From contig CAJQJY010000003.1 in assembly GCA_905478765.1 (NCBI GenBank), positions 157,008 through 221,007 on the forward strand: a stretch of 64,000 nucleotides of DNA, given 5' to 3'. Position numbers and translations under genes: made by a program. Below the pieces are notes generated by a model. It was not told the DNA's origin. It worked only from the letters and a program-made list of their open reading frames with translations, and did no database searches. The stretch is from an uncultured Flavobacteriales bacterium (GTDB lineage: Bacteria; Bacteroidota; Bacteroidia; Flavobacteriales; BACL11). This document shows positions 10,029 through 19,989 of the stretch, one piece after another (position 1 is the first letter of the stretch; every line of letters starts with the position of its first letter).

Positions 10029-10036
10029 TATATTTG
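10029..10036 (+). promoter_or_regulatory. -7 element of the DUF5916 gene
   Basis: TATATTTG, 20 bases before the ATG at 10057. Confidence 0.55.
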
Positions 10037-10056
10037 CGCTTCAAATTTTGAACCTA

Positions 10057-12375
10057 ATGAATTTTAAAGGTCTTTTACTCTTATTTACTCTTGCACCTCT
10101 TCTTTCTTTTAGTCAATTTTCAGAAAAGAAAGTATATAATATAGAAAATGTACAGAATGCACCAAAAATAGATGGTGATCTTAATGATAATGTTTGGACT
10201 AAGTTGGATATTGCAAACAATTTTTCTCAAATTTCTCCAAATAACGGAACAACTGAAAGAATTCATCAAAGAACTGAAGTAAAAATCTGCTATGATAGTA
10301 AGAATATCTATTTTGGTATAATGATGTATGACAATGCACCTGACAGTATATTAAAAGAGCTATCAATAAGAGATAATAATAATGCAAATTCAGACCACTT
10401 CGGTATCTATATTGATCCATTCAATAACGGTCAAATTGAATATGAATTCATGATTTCAGCTTCAGGGGTACAGACAGATGCCAAGATTACTACATCTTCT
10501 TATGATAATTCATGGGATGCAGTGTGGAAGTCATCTGTTAAAATAAATAAAAAAGGCTGGGTAGTAGAATTTGCATTACCCTTCTCTCAATTAAGATTTC
10601 CAGACAATAATAAATCATGGTCAATAAATATGGCTAGAAGTATAAGAAGATACCGAGAAGAATATAGCTGGAATCCAATAAAGGTTGAATATTCTAATTT
10701 TGCATTACAAGCTGGACTTCTTGATGGCATAAAAGATATTGATTCACCCACTCGTCTTTCATTAATGCCATATGCATCAATTTATGCAGATATGTATGAT
10801 GGAGAAACTAACTTCCCAAACAATTATGGAGCAGATCTTAAATACGGAATAAATGAAAGTTTTACCCTTGATATGACCCTTATACCTGATTTTGGACAAG
10901 TTTCTGCTGATGCAAGGGTATTAAACCTCTCTCCTTTTGAGGTTAAATATGAAGAAAAGAGACAGTTTTTTAATGAAGGAACAGAGCTATTTGAAAAAGG
11001 AGATGATATGTTTTATAGTAGAAGGCTTCAAAATGATTTATTAAATGCTTCAAAAGTTACAGGTAGAACCAAAAAAGGACTAGGAATTGCAGTACTTAAT
11101 GCTGTAACTGATAAAACAGAACAAGATCCCCTAACCAATTATAATGCAATGATATTTGATCAGGCATTTGGGAATAGTTCATCAGTAAGTTTAATGAATA
11201 CGCATATGGTTCAAAATGGCGCAGGCAAAGATGCAAATGTAACTGGTCTCTTCACTCGAGTTAATAATCAAAAAAATACACGTACTTATGTTGGAAAAAT
11301 AAAAATGAGTCAGGAATTTGATGGTGAAGACTTAATAAAAGGATTTGCAGGCATGTTGGCTGTTGGAAAAACAAATGGAAATTACCAATATGACTTATAT
11401 TCTATTTTTGAGGATGATAAGTATAACCCAAATGATTTAGGTTTCTTGTACTCTAATAATGAAATAACTAATGGAGTAATTCTAAGTTATTATCAATTTA
11501 ATGAAAGTAAACGATTTATTGATCTTAGTACCGCCATAGAAATAGAGCATCAAAGCTTATTTACAGATCAGAAATTTGTAGACTTTCATTACCAGTTAGA
11601 GTTTAAAGCAACATTAAAAAACTATACTACTGTTTTTATGCGGGCTAATTTAAATCCTTATGAAAAGAATGATTTCTTTGAAGCAAGAACAGGAGATTTA
11701 AGACATCCGCTTAAAAGATCAAAATCAATAAATTGTGGTGGATGGATTTCAACAGATTACAGAAAAAAACTTGCCATTGATATTGGTGGTGGTGCAGCTT
11801 TTAATCCATTATATAATGGCTATGGATATAATTGGAGAATATCACCTAGATTTAGAGTGAATGATAAGATATCAGTAAGTTATGTACTTTCTATTCGCAA
11901 TAAATATAATAATATAGGATTTGTTAATAATGATACTTTGGTATTATTTATAGATCCATTTCAAGTTGATTATATATTTGGTAAAAGAAATACAAATATG
12001 ATTACTAATGTATTTCGTGCAAATTATATTGTAAATAATAAAATAGATTTATCTATAAAACTAAGATATCATATGGATCAGGTTAAAAATATAGAATTTA
12101 AAGAGTTAGGTCATGACGGTTATTTATACAAAAGTGATTACATTGGAGAACACAATATAAATTATACCACCTGGACATCTGATATGTCCCTTAACTGGTG
12201 GTTTGCTCCAGGAAGTCAAATGAGCTTGGTTTGGAAAAATGGTATTGATAACGCAAGTAATATCTTAATAAATCATTTGTTTGATAATGTGGAAGAATCA
12301 TTTAACTTAGCACAGCAAAATAGTATTTCATTAAAAGTAATTTATTATTTAGATTATCTTTACGTCAAAAAATGA
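10057..12375 (+). CDS. DUF5916 / carbohydrate-binding family 9-like outer-membrane protein
   Basis: Surface protein with a signal peptide (MNFKGLLLLFTLAPLLSFS). A CBM9-like beta-sandwich begins at about residue 28 with APKIDGDLNDNVW and continues through SKNIYFGIMMYD and FGIYIDPF. The rest, from about residue 215, fits the DUF5916 region: alternating amphipathic strands ending in a barrel-like C-terminus, with the conserved LIPDFGQVSAD and EEKRQFFNEG. Members are thought to sit in the outer membrane; binding substrates are not established. The start is the ATG at 10057, giving a clean signal peptide. The stop overlaps the LolD-like gene by 4 bases (ATGA), implying translational coupling to an ABC ATPase that has no obvious functional link. 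Confidence 0.85.
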   Translation: MNFKGLLLLFTLAPLLSFSQFSEKKVYNIENVQNAPKIDGDLNDNVWTKLDIANNFSQISPNNGTTERIHQRTEVKICYDSKNIYFGIMMYDNAPDSILKELSIRDNNNANSDHFGIYIDPFNNGQIEYEFMISASGVQTDAKITTSSYDNSWDAVWKSSVKINKKGWVVEFALPFSQLRFPDNNKSWSINMARSIRRYREEYSWNPIKVEYSNFALQAGLLDGIKDIDSPTRLSLMPYASIYADMYDGETNFPNNYGADLKYGINESFTLDMTLIPDFGQVSADARVLNLSPFEVKYEEKRQFFNEGTELFEKGDDMFYSRRLQNDLLNASKVTGRTKKGLGIAVLNAVTDKTEQDPLTNYNAMIFDQAFGNSSSVSLMNTHMVQNGAGKDANVTGLFTRVNNQKNTRTYVGKIKMSQEFDGEDLIKGFAGMLAVGKTNGNYQYDLYSIFEDDKYNPNDLGFLYSNNEITNGVILSYYQFNESKRFIDLSTAIEIEHQSLFTDQKFVDFHYQLEFKATLKNYTTVFMRANLNPYEKNDFFEARTGDLRHPLKRSKSINCGGWISTDYRKKLAIDIGGGAAFNPLYNGYGYNWRISPRFRVNDKISVSYVLSIRNKYNNIGFVNNDTLVLFIDPFQVDYIFGKRNTNMITNVFRANYIVNNKIDLSIKLRYHMDQVKNIEFKELGHDGYLYKSDYIGEHNINYTTWTSDMSLNWWFAPGSQMSLVWKNGIDNASNILINHLFDNVEESFNLAQQNSISLKVIYYLDYLYVKK

Positions 12376-13022
12376 TACAATCAAAAAACATACATTATTC
12401 CTATGATAGTATAAAAGTCCTTAAAGGGGTAGATTTAAATATAGAAAAAGGTGAATTTGTTAGTATTGTTGGAGCCTCAGGTGCAGGTAAAACTACTTTA
12501 CTACAATTAATAGGTACTCTTGATAACTTGCAAGTTGGTTCGCTAATGATTAATAACATGCAAGTAGATAAACTAAATCAAAAGGAATTAGCAAAATTCA
12601 GAAATAAAGAAATTGGTTTTGTTTTTCAGTTTCATAATTTATTAAACGAGTTTACAGCACTTGAAAATATTTGTTTGCCCGCATATATAAATGGTACACA
12701 AAAGAAAAAAACAGAACAGAAAGGTATGGAGCTTTTGGAACTTTTAGGACTTAAAGATAGATCTGAACACAAGCCAGATGAACTATCAGGTGGTGAACAA
12801 CAAAGGGTAGCTGTTGCTAGAGCCTTAATCAACTCCCCTTCTATCCTATTAGCAGATGAGCCTTCAGGTAATTTAGACTCAAAAAATGCTGATGAATTAC
12901 ACCAACTTTTCTTAAAATTAAATAAAGAACAAGGACAAACAATTGTTGTTATTACGCATAATGATGTTCTTGCGGATTTAGCTGATAGAAAGCTAGAAAT
13001 GAAGGATGGAAAAATAATTTAG
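12372..13022 (+). CDS. LolD-like ABC transporter ATP-binding protein
   Basis: ATPase of the MacB/LolD/FtsE group, 216 residues. Walker A is GASGAGKTT (34-42), the signature LSGGEQQRVAVARA is near 138-151, Walker B is ILLADEPSGNLD near 158-169, and the switch His is in VITHND. In the Lol system LolD powers release of lipoproteins from the inner membrane for transfer to the outer membrane. No LolC/LolE permease is encoded nearby, so lipoprotein export is likely but unproven. The ATG overlaps the preceding DUF5916 stop. Confidence 0.85.
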   Translation: MIQSKNIHYSYDSIKVLKGVDLNIEKGEFVSIVGASGAGKTTLLQLIGTLDNLQVGSLMINNMQVDKLNQKELAKFRNKEIGFVFQFHNLLNEFTALENICLPAYINGTQKKKTEQKGMELLELLGLKDRSEHKPDELSGGEQQRVAVARALINSPSILLADEPSGNLDSKNADELHQLFLKLNKEQGQTIVVITHNDVLADLADRKLEMKDGKII

Positions 13023-13054
13023 ATTAAAAGAAGCCATAAATAATGTAAATAGTT

Positions 13055-13062
13055 TAATTTTG
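13055..13062 (+). promoter_or_regulatory. -7 element of the BatA-like gene
   Basis: TAATTTTG, 7 bases before the ATG at 13070. The short distance predicts a very short leader and fixes the start downstream of the TTG at 13067. Confidence 0.65.
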
Positions 13063-13069
13063 CACTTTG

Positions 13070-15085
13070 ATGAGATGTCAAAACCCACAACTGCTTTACT
13101 TTCTCTTTGCGATAGCAATTCCGATTCTCATTCACCTTTTTAATTTTAGAAAACATAAAACAATCTACTTTAGTAGTATACGTTTTTTAAAAGAAATTAA
13201 AGAAGAAAATAAAAAGATATCAAATCTTAAAAACATCTTAATTCTATTGTGTAGGATTTTAGCAATTGCCTTTTTAGTTTTAGCATTTTCAAAACCTTAT
13301 ATTCCAATTAAAAATCAACAAAAAACAGAGAATATCTTCATATATATTGATAACTCTTTAAGTATGGATGCTAATTTTGGTGAAGGAAATTTAATAGAAA
13401 TAGCCAAAGAAAAGGCTAGAAAGATTATTCAATCCTATCCTGCTGAGAGTAATTTTTATCTGATTACAAATGATTTTAGAGTTCAACATAACAGCAATTA
13501 TACAGCTGAAGTTGTTCTAGACTATATTGATGTTATCATCCCTTCTGCTTTTAATAAAAGCATAAATCAAATTATAGGTAAACAACAATCAATTATAAAT
13601 GAAGATAGCCATCTTTACTATATAAGTGATTTACAAGAAAGTACAACTTTATTAAGTAACTTAAAAAATATTAACAGTAGTACTCAGCTATTTATTATTC
13701 CTGTAAAAACCCAGGAGGTTAGGAATGTTTGTATTGATAGCTGCTATATCAATAGCCCTGTTTTTACATCAAATAATGAAATTTCTTTACATGTAATAGT
13801 CAGCAATAAAGGCAACGAAAATATTACTGATGAAGTTATTTTCTTGAATATTAATGAACAGCAAAAGTCTCAACAATATATTAGTTTATTACCTAATGAA
13901 AAGAGAACAATTACTTTTAACTTTTCAACTAATAATACAAAAATAATTAGTGGAGAAATACGCACTAATGACTCCCCTATATCTTTTGATAACTCTTTGT
14001 TTTTTAGTTTTTTAAGAACTGATAAAGTGAATGTGTATTGCATCAATCAATCAAAAGAAAACAAAGCAATAAATACCCTTTTTAATACTGATACTTCACT
14101 TTTTAATTTTTATAGTTCACAAGTAAATAATATCAATTTCAACACTTTAATGAATCAAGATTTAATAATAATAAATGAAGTGGAAAAAATCAATTCTGGT
14201 TTAATTAGTAGTATGATAGATTTTGCAAAAAATGGAGGAAGTATTGCTATTATTCCCCCATTAAATAAAGCATTAATTAACTATAATAAATCTTTAAATT
14301 CATTAGGTCTGAATTCTTTATCAGAAAAAGAAAACTCATTATTGGGATTAAAAATTAGCAACTTAAACTTAGATCATCCTTTATTTAATAATGTGTTTAA
14401 AGGTAAAGCAGAAAAATTAAACTTTCCTTTGGTAAAACAATACTACTACATGCAAAATAATCACAAAAGAAATAGGATTCTTTCTTTAGAAAATAACAAA
14501 GATTTCTTAGTATCCTTTAGTAAAGGAAAAGGTGTTATTTATCAGTTTGCAAGTCCGCTTCAAAGTGAGTTCACCACCCTCACTTCTCATGCTTTATTCG
14601 TGCCAATTTTCATAAATATTGCAACTAGTTCAATTCAAGTTAATTCACTTTACAATATTCTAGGAAAAACTAATGACTTTAAAAGTAATTACACAAATTC
14701 TAGCAATGATCTTCCTCATTTAACAACAGCTAATATTGATATTATCCCAACCTTAAGAACAATAAATTCTGAGCAATTATACAATACTAATAATCAGATT
14801 CATACAAATGGAATTTATGATCTTAAATACTCAAATTTACTTGTTGATAAAATTGCATTTAATTATAATACCATTGAGAGTGAAAATAGTCCATTAAGCA
14901 CTAATCAAATAAAAGAATTTTTTATAAGAAATAGCATTGCAAATGCTAGTATTATTGATAATAGTACAGCTACTTTATCAAGCAAAATAAAGGAACAACA
15001 AAACGATAAGGAATTTTGGAAAATTTCTCTACTAATATCATTACTCTTTTTCGCAATTGAAATACTACTAATTAAACTGATATAA
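13070..15085 (+). CDS. BatA-type membrane protein with von Willebrand A domain
   Basis: The N-terminus matches the BatA leader family of Bacteroidota: MRCQNPQLLYFLFAIAIPIL, a membrane segment, then HLFNFRKHKTIYFSS. A second membrane helix lies at about 55-75. A VWA-like domain starts near residue 90 with a partial MIDAS DNSLSM (D94, S96, S98). A long, mostly beta extracytoplasmic region follows, with a glutamine-amidotransferase-like stretch around 360-480, and a final membrane helix lies at 650-670. The protein is 671 residues. The role is unknown; Bat proteins were first linked to aerotolerance. It is 2 bases upstream of the dihydroorotase homologue, an apparent operon. Confidence 0.8.
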   Translation: MRCQNPQLLYFLFAIAIPILIHLFNFRKHKTIYFSSIRFLKEIKEENKKISNLKNILILLCRILAIAFLVLAFSKPYIPIKNQQKTENIFIYIDNSLSMDANFGEGNLIEIAKEKARKIIQSYPAESNFYLITNDFRVQHNSNYTAEVVLDYIDVIIPSAFNKSINQIIGKQQSIINEDSHLYYISDLQESTTLLSNLKNINSSTQLFIIPVKTQEVRNVCIDSCYINSPVFTSNNEISLHVIVSNKGNENITDEVIFLNINEQQKSQQYISLLPNEKRTITFNFSTNNTKIISGEIRTNDSPISFDNSLFFSFLRTDKVNVYCINQSKENKAINTLFNTDTSLFNFYSSQVNNINFNTLMNQDLIIINEVEKINSGLISSMIDFAKNGGSIAIIPPLNKALINYNKSLNSLGLNSLSEKENSLLGLKISNLNLDHPLFNNVFKGKAEKLNFPLVKQYYYMQNNHKRNRILSLENNKDFLVSFSKGKGVIYQFASPLQSEFTTLTSHALFVPIFINIATSSIQVNSLYNILGKTNDFKSNYTNSSNDLPHLTTANIDIIPTLRTINSEQLYNTNNQIHTNGIYDLKYSNLLVDKIAFNYNTIESENSPLSTNQIKEFFIRNSIANASIIDNSTATLSSKIKEQQNDKEFWKISLLISLLFFAIEILLIKLI

Positions 15086-15087
15086 CT

Positions 15088-16377
15088 ATGAATGTATTAA
15101 TCAAATCTGCAAGAATAATTGACTCTAACAGTAAACACCATAATACTATTTGCGATGTTTTTGTCAAAAACGGTAAAATTGATAAGATTTCAAAGAACAT
15201 TAGTTCATGTCAAGAATCAATTGCAAACGGAACTGAAATGGAATATTCTGCTGAAAACTTACACCTATCACCAGGCTGGTTTGATTTACATGCTAATTTT
15301 GGAGAGCCAGGATATGAACAGAAAGAAACTCTTCAAAGCGGGAGTAATGCAGCTTTGAAAGGAGGGTTTACTGGTGTAATGCTAATGCCAAATACCAATC
15401 CAGCAATTGACAATAAGAGTATGATTAAATTCATACAGAATTCTACAAAAGGAAACATTATTGACATTTACCCTGCTGCAAACCTTACTAAAAATGGAGA
15501 AGGTAATGATATAGTTGAAATGCATGACATGTGTAGTGCTGGATGCCTGGCTTTTACTGATGATAAAAATTCAGTTAGTAGAAATGAAGTACTTAAAATT
15601 GCCATGCTTTACTCTAATGATTGTAATGCGTTAATAATGAATTACCCAAATGACAATTCAATTGCAAATGGTGGATGTATGCATGAGGGGTTTACATCAA
15701 CAAAATTAGGACTAAAAGGAATTCCTTCATTAGCTGAAGAAATGATGGTTGACCGTGATCTAAATTTATTAGAATATACTAATAGCAGGTTTCATTTAAG
15801 TTATTTAAGCACTGCAAAAAGTACAAAAAAAGTAAAGGAAGCAAAAGCAAAAGGATTGAAAATAACTGCAGATGTTGCTTTACATAACCTCTTTTTAACT
15901 GAAGATGCAATAAATAATTTTGATACTAGGTACAAGGTAATGCCATCACTAAGAACTAAAGATGACAATACAGCACTAATCAATGCTTTAATTGATGGCA
16001 CAATAGATGTGATTTCAACAGACCATACTCCACAAAATGAAGAAAACAAAAAGATAGAATTTGATAATGCTGCAAATGGAATAATTGGACTTGAAACTGC
16101 TTTTGGGTTACTTGGAAAACACATACTTCCTAAATTAAAACTTGATATCTTAATTGAGAAAATAGCTATAAATCCTAGGAGGACATTAAATCTTCCTAAA
16201 GTTAAAATACAAGAAGGAGAATCTGCAAATATTACCTTATTTAACCCAGATTTAGAATGGAAATTTAAAGCAACTGATATCAAATCAAAATCATTAAATA
16301 CTCCATTTATTGAAGAAATACTAAAGGGAAAAGCCCTTGCAGTGTATAACAATGGGCAGTTCAAAAAGTGTGTATAA
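15088..16377 (+). CDS. Dihydroorotase homologue, probably non-catalytic
   Basis: Amidohydrolase-fold protein of 429 residues, full length for class I dihydroorotase, which closes carbamoyl-aspartate to dihydroorotate. The framework is intact: PGWFDLHANFGEPG, GGFTGVMLMPNTNP, AFTDDKNSV, ISTDHTPQ with the catalytic-type Asp at 312, and NPRRTLNLP. But the metal-binding HxH is HAN (H68, N70), the HVST histidine is Tyr at 239 (HLSYLST), and PHH is LHN (N267). These are zinc-ligand or neighbouring positions in class I enzymes. Non-catalytic PyrC-like partners of aspartate carbamoyltransferase are known in other bacteria, so a structural role is one possibility. I leave the symbol blank for this reason. 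Confidence 0.82.
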   Translation: MNVLIKSARIIDSNSKHHNTICDVFVKNGKIDKISKNISSCQESIANGTEMEYSAENLHLSPGWFDLHANFGEPGYEQKETLQSGSNAALKGGFTGVMLMPNTNPAIDNKSMIKFIQNSTKGNIIDIYPAANLTKNGEGNDIVEMHDMCSAGCLAFTDDKNSVSRNEVLKIAMLYSNDCNALIMNYPNDNSIANGGCMHEGFTSTKLGLKGIPSLAEEMMVDRDLNLLEYTNSRFHLSYLSTAKSTKKVKEAKAKGLKITADVALHNLFLTEDAINNFDTRYKVMPSLRTKDDNTALINALIDGTIDVISTDHTPQNEENKKIEFDNAANGIIGLETAFGLLGKHILPKLKLDILIEKIAINPRRTLNLPKVKIQEGESANITLFNPDLEWKFKATDIKSKSLNTPFIEEILKGKALAVYNNGQFKKCV

Positions 16378-16569
16378 GTCTTTTTAAAACTAATTGTTCT
16401 TCATCTAAGGACATCATTTAGTTAAAATATCTAATTTCTGTTGATGGTATATAAACTTCCAATTATCTAAATCTGTCCATTTTTCTTTAAAATTTCTTAA
16501 TAAATGTTTAAAATTTATACAATATTTTTAAACCAAATCCATTATAATTGCCACCATTAAAATAAACGT

Positions 16570-18918
16570 ATGTTAAAACACTTTACTCTTCTAGTTATTA
16601 CACTTTTTAGCTTTAATATTTTGGCGCAAAATAACTATACTATTAGTGGATATGTTCAGGATGAATCTTCAGGAGAGAATCTAATTGGAGTATCTGTTTA
16701 TGATAAGCAGACATATAAAGGAACTGCAAGTAATCAATACGGATTCTATTCTTTAACACTTCCTCAAGGAGATTATGTAATTATATATTCATTTATTGGA
16801 TATACATCAATTACTAAAAACATTACTTTAGATAAGAATACTAGGTTAAACGTGTCATTAACTAGTGATGCAATAATTAAAGAAGAGGTGATTATTACTG
16901 GTGAAAGGTTAGATGAAAATGTGAGTAGTTCCAATATGAGTCAAGCCAAGATTGAAGTTAATAATATTAAACAGTTACCCGTAATACTAGGAGAGGTTGA
17001 TATTATGAAAGCTGCACAACTATTACCAGGAATACAGTCTGGTGGAGAAGGTAACTCAGGACTTTATGTAAGAGGTGGTGGTCCTGATCAAAACTTAATA
17101 TTACTTGATGAAGCAGTGGTCTATAATGCTGCACATCTTTTTGGATTTTTCTCAGTATTTAATGCAGATGCTATAAAAGATATTAATATTATTAAAGGAG
17201 GCATGCCTGCAGAATATGGTGGGAGGCTATCTTCTGTATTAGATATTAGTATGAAAGATGGTAACAATAAAAAATATGAAATAGCCGGTGGTATTGGCTT
17301 ATTATCATCACGTTTAACAATTGAAGGACCTATTCAGAAAGATAAGAGTTCATTTATTGTTTCAGGCAGAAGAACTTATATTGATGTATTGTCAAAGCCA
17401 TTTATGTCCAAGGACAGTCCATTTAACGGTTCAGGTTATTATTTTTATGATCTAACAACAAAAATTAATTATAGGATATCAGATAAAGACCGTTTATATC
17501 TAAGTGGTTATTTTGGAAGAGATGTTTTTAATTTTGGCAATACAGATAATGGTATTGGAATTGAAATACCTTGGGGAAATGCTACTACTTCATTAAGATG
17601 GAATCATTTATTTAATGATAAACTTTTTATGAATACATCATTAATCTTTTCAGATTATCGATTTGAATTTAATATTGCACAAAGTGAATTTGAACTAAAA
17701 ATATTCTCAGGAATTAATGATTGGAATACTAAAGTTGATTTTTTATATCAACCAAATCAAAGACATACTATTAAGTTTGGAAGCAACTATACTTATCACG
17801 AGTTTACCCCTGGTAATGCAAGTGGGAGATCTGGTGAGGTAGTATTTGAACCTGATGAAATATTCAAACAGTACTCTAATGAAGGTGCTTTGTACTTGTC
17901 AGATGATTTTGAGGTTTCTGAGGCACTAAAAATACATGCAGGATTTCGTTATTCTTCTTTTCAACATAGTGGTTATATAAGTTTTCGTGATTATGTGAAA
18001 AATGATTTTACTGCAAACAAAGATAATTACAGACATATTGAGCCTAGACTTTCATTTAGGTATAGGTTAAACACTTCAAGTTCTATTAAAGGTGCATATA
18101 CTCAGAACTATCAATATATTCACTTAGCTTCAACTTCAAGTGTAAGTTTACCAACAGATCTTTGGGTTCCAAGCTCTGAAGTTATAGAACCAAAGTTTGC
18201 TGATCAGTATGCCTTAGGTTATTTTAAGAATTTAAAAGATAATATGTATGAGGCCTCAGTTGAAGCTTATTATAAAGAGATGACTAATCTACTTGAATAT
18301 AAGGAAGGTGTGTTGCCTGAAGATAATACTAATTCAAGTAGTGATGATGCATTTGCTTTTGGTGATGGAGATTCCTATGGAATAGAATTGTTAATAAAAA
18401 AGAATAAAGGTAAAACAACGGGATGGATAGGCTATACCCTATCAAAAACAACAAGATATTTTGATGAAGTTAATGATGGTATTGCATTTCCTGCTAAATA
18501 CGACAGAAGACATGATTTATCTATTACAGCTACTCATAAATTATCTGATAAATGGTTACTAAGTAGTGTTTTTGTGTATGCTACCGGAAATGCCATAACA
18601 CTTCCTAATGAACGATATGTAATAGGTGAAAATGTTTATACAGAGTTTACTTCTAGAAATGGCTTTAGAATGAATCCTTATCACAGGCTTGATATAGGAG
18701 CAACATATACTCCTAAGAAAAAGAAGAAATTCCAATCTTCATGGAATTTCTCAATATATAATCTATATAGTCGAAAAAATCCTTATTTTATTTATTTCGC
18801 ATTAGAAGCAAATGATGGTGAAGATGGAAGTTTTGAAGAAGGCAATGTAACTCCAAAAGCCTATCAGGTTTCTATTTTCCCAATTTTACCATCTGTTACT
18901 TGGAATTTTAACTTTTAA
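16570..18918 (+). CDS. TonB-dependent receptor with carboxypeptidase-regulatory-like N-domain
   Basis: Outer-membrane importer of 782 residues. A signal peptide (to about residue 19) is followed by a CarboxypepD_reg-like sandwich (TISGYVQDESSGENLIGVSV at 23-42, a classic start), then the plug with LPGIQSGGEGNSGLYVRGGG and LDEAVVYNAAHLFGFFS, and the 22-strand barrel ending in VTWNFNF with a terminal Phe. No obvious TonB box can be named. The DUF4249 lipoprotein gene begins 3 bases later, a pairing frequent in Bacteroidota and analogous to SusC/SusD. The transported ligand is unknown. Confidence 0.92.
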   Translation: MLKHFTLLVITLFSFNILAQNNYTISGYVQDESSGENLIGVSVYDKQTYKGTASNQYGFYSLTLPQGDYVIIYSFIGYTSITKNITLDKNTRLNVSLTSDAIIKEEVIITGERLDENVSSSNMSQAKIEVNNIKQLPVILGEVDIMKAAQLLPGIQSGGEGNSGLYVRGGGPDQNLILLDEAVVYNAAHLFGFFSVFNADAIKDINIIKGGMPAEYGGRLSSVLDISMKDGNNKKYEIAGGIGLLSSRLTIEGPIQKDKSSFIVSGRRTYIDVLSKPFMSKDSPFNGSGYYFYDLTTKINYRISDKDRLYLSGYFGRDVFNFGNTDNGIGIEIPWGNATTSLRWNHLFNDKLFMNTSLIFSDYRFEFNIAQSEFELKIFSGINDWNTKVDFLYQPNQRHTIKFGSNYTYHEFTPGNASGRSGEVVFEPDEIFKQYSNEGALYLSDDFEVSEALKIHAGFRYSSFQHSGYISFRDYVKNDFTANKDNYRHIEPRLSFRYRLNTSSSIKGAYTQNYQYIHLASTSSVSLPTDLWVPSSEVIEPKFADQYALGYFKNLKDNMYEASVEAYYKEMTNLLEYKEGVLPEDNTNSSSDDAFAFGDGDSYGIELLIKKNKGKTTGWIGYTLSKTTRYFDEVNDGIAFPAKYDRRHDLSITATHKLSDKWLLSSVFVYATGNAITLPNERYVIGENVYTEFTSRNGFRMNPYHRLDIGATYTPKKKKKFQSSWNFSIYNLYSRKNPYFIYFALEANDGEDGSFEEGNVTPKAYQVSIFPILPSVTWNFNF

Positions 18919-18921
18919 ATT

Positions 18922-19971
18922 ATGAAAAGATACTTATATTTTATTTCATTTATACTTTTTTCTTGTCAAGATGAGATTACATTAGATTTACCACAAGCTG
19001 AAATTAAATTAGTAGTAGAAGCTACCATTGAACAGGGATATCCTCCATATGTTATTTTAACAACGAATCAAGGTTATTTTGATCCAATAAACAGTGGAAC
19101 ATTTTCTAATATATTTGTAACTGATGTAGAATCTATTAAAGTATTTTATAAAGATGATAACGATTTTGTAGTAGAAAGTAAGGATCTAGAACTTATTCCT
19201 GCTGATTTAACTGAAGAAATCACAGGAGAGTCTTTTCCAATTTATACGGTACTTAATGATATCGGAGAATTTTTAGATACAACAACTAATAATTATAATT
19301 TTAGCCAGGCTGGTAGAACCTATTACTTAGAAATAGTTTGGAATAATCAGATAATCACTTCAGAAACCACAATACCTAATCCAACTCCACTTGACTGTCT
19401 TTGGGTAGAGCAAAGTGAAACCGCTGAAAAAGACTTTAAATGTGATATAAGAGCATTATATTCTGATCCAGCAGAAGTTCAAAATAATATTTTGATTAAA
19501 AGTAAAAGGATTCAGCATTATGAAAGAAATAAAGAAGATACCACTTCTTGTTTTGTTGAGAATAATAAAGATCCCATATTGAAATTAGTTGATGCAGGTT
19601 CAGACATCTTAATTAATGGCCAATCTTTTGAAACCTATTTTCCACGACCAAGTGACAATGGTTTTCCTACTGGAAGTTACAATACATTCCATACTAAAGT
19701 TTGTGATGATGATACGATAGAATTTAAAAAGGATATAGTTTTAATCAAGTTTTGTCAGATAGATGAACCTTCATTGAAATTCTGGAGAGGATTAGTAAGG
19801 CAAGCAGGTACAAATGGTAATCCATTTGCAGAACCTTTAAATCTACAAAGTAATATTAATGGAGGATTAGGTGTATTTACTGGTTATGGAGCTGTTTATT
19901 ATAAAGTTCCTATTATTAAAGGTACTACAATTGACTCTGTATATTCACCAAACATAATAGATATATTTTAA
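18922..19971 (+). CDS. DUF4249 family lipoprotein
   Basis: A 349-residue predicted lipoprotein: a short n-region with MKRYLY, a hydrophobic core and a lipobox-like LFSC with Cys at 15. The start of the mature part (EITLDLPQAEIKLVVEATIEQG) and the segment FSQAGRTYYLEIVWN are typical of DUF4249, a family of surface lipoproteins encoded next to TonB receptors. It presumably caps or assists the receptor 3 bases upstream. Function within the pair is inferred from context; no enzymatic motif is seen. trxB follows after 18 bases, possibly on the same transcript. Confidence 0.85.
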   Translation: MKRYLYFISFILFSCQDEITLDLPQAEIKLVVEATIEQGYPPYVILTTNQGYFDPINSGTFSNIFVTDVESIKVFYKDDNDFVVESKDLELIPADLTEEITGESFPIYTVLNDIGEFLDTTTNNYNFSQAGRTYYLEIVWNNQIITSETTIPNPTPLDCLWVEQSETAEKDFKCDIRALYSDPAEVQNNILIKSKRIQHYERNKEDTTSCFVENNKDPILKLVDAGSDILINGQSFETYFPRPSDNGFPTGSYNTFHTKVCDDDTIEFKKDIVLIKFCQIDEPSLKFWRGLVRQAGTNGNPFAEPLNLQSNINGGLGVFTGYGAVYYKVPIIKGTTIDSVYSPNIIDIF

Positions 19972-19989
19972 TTTTACAAAAAAAAGAAA

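Noticed and set aside
16400..16512. A minus-strand open stretch ending in KEKWTDLDNWKFIYHQQKL with several Trp residues, in the gap before the TonB receptor.
   Set aside because: It has no ATG, is only about 33 codons long and starts at a stop; it could be a gene relic but I recognise no family and the frame is too short to support a call.
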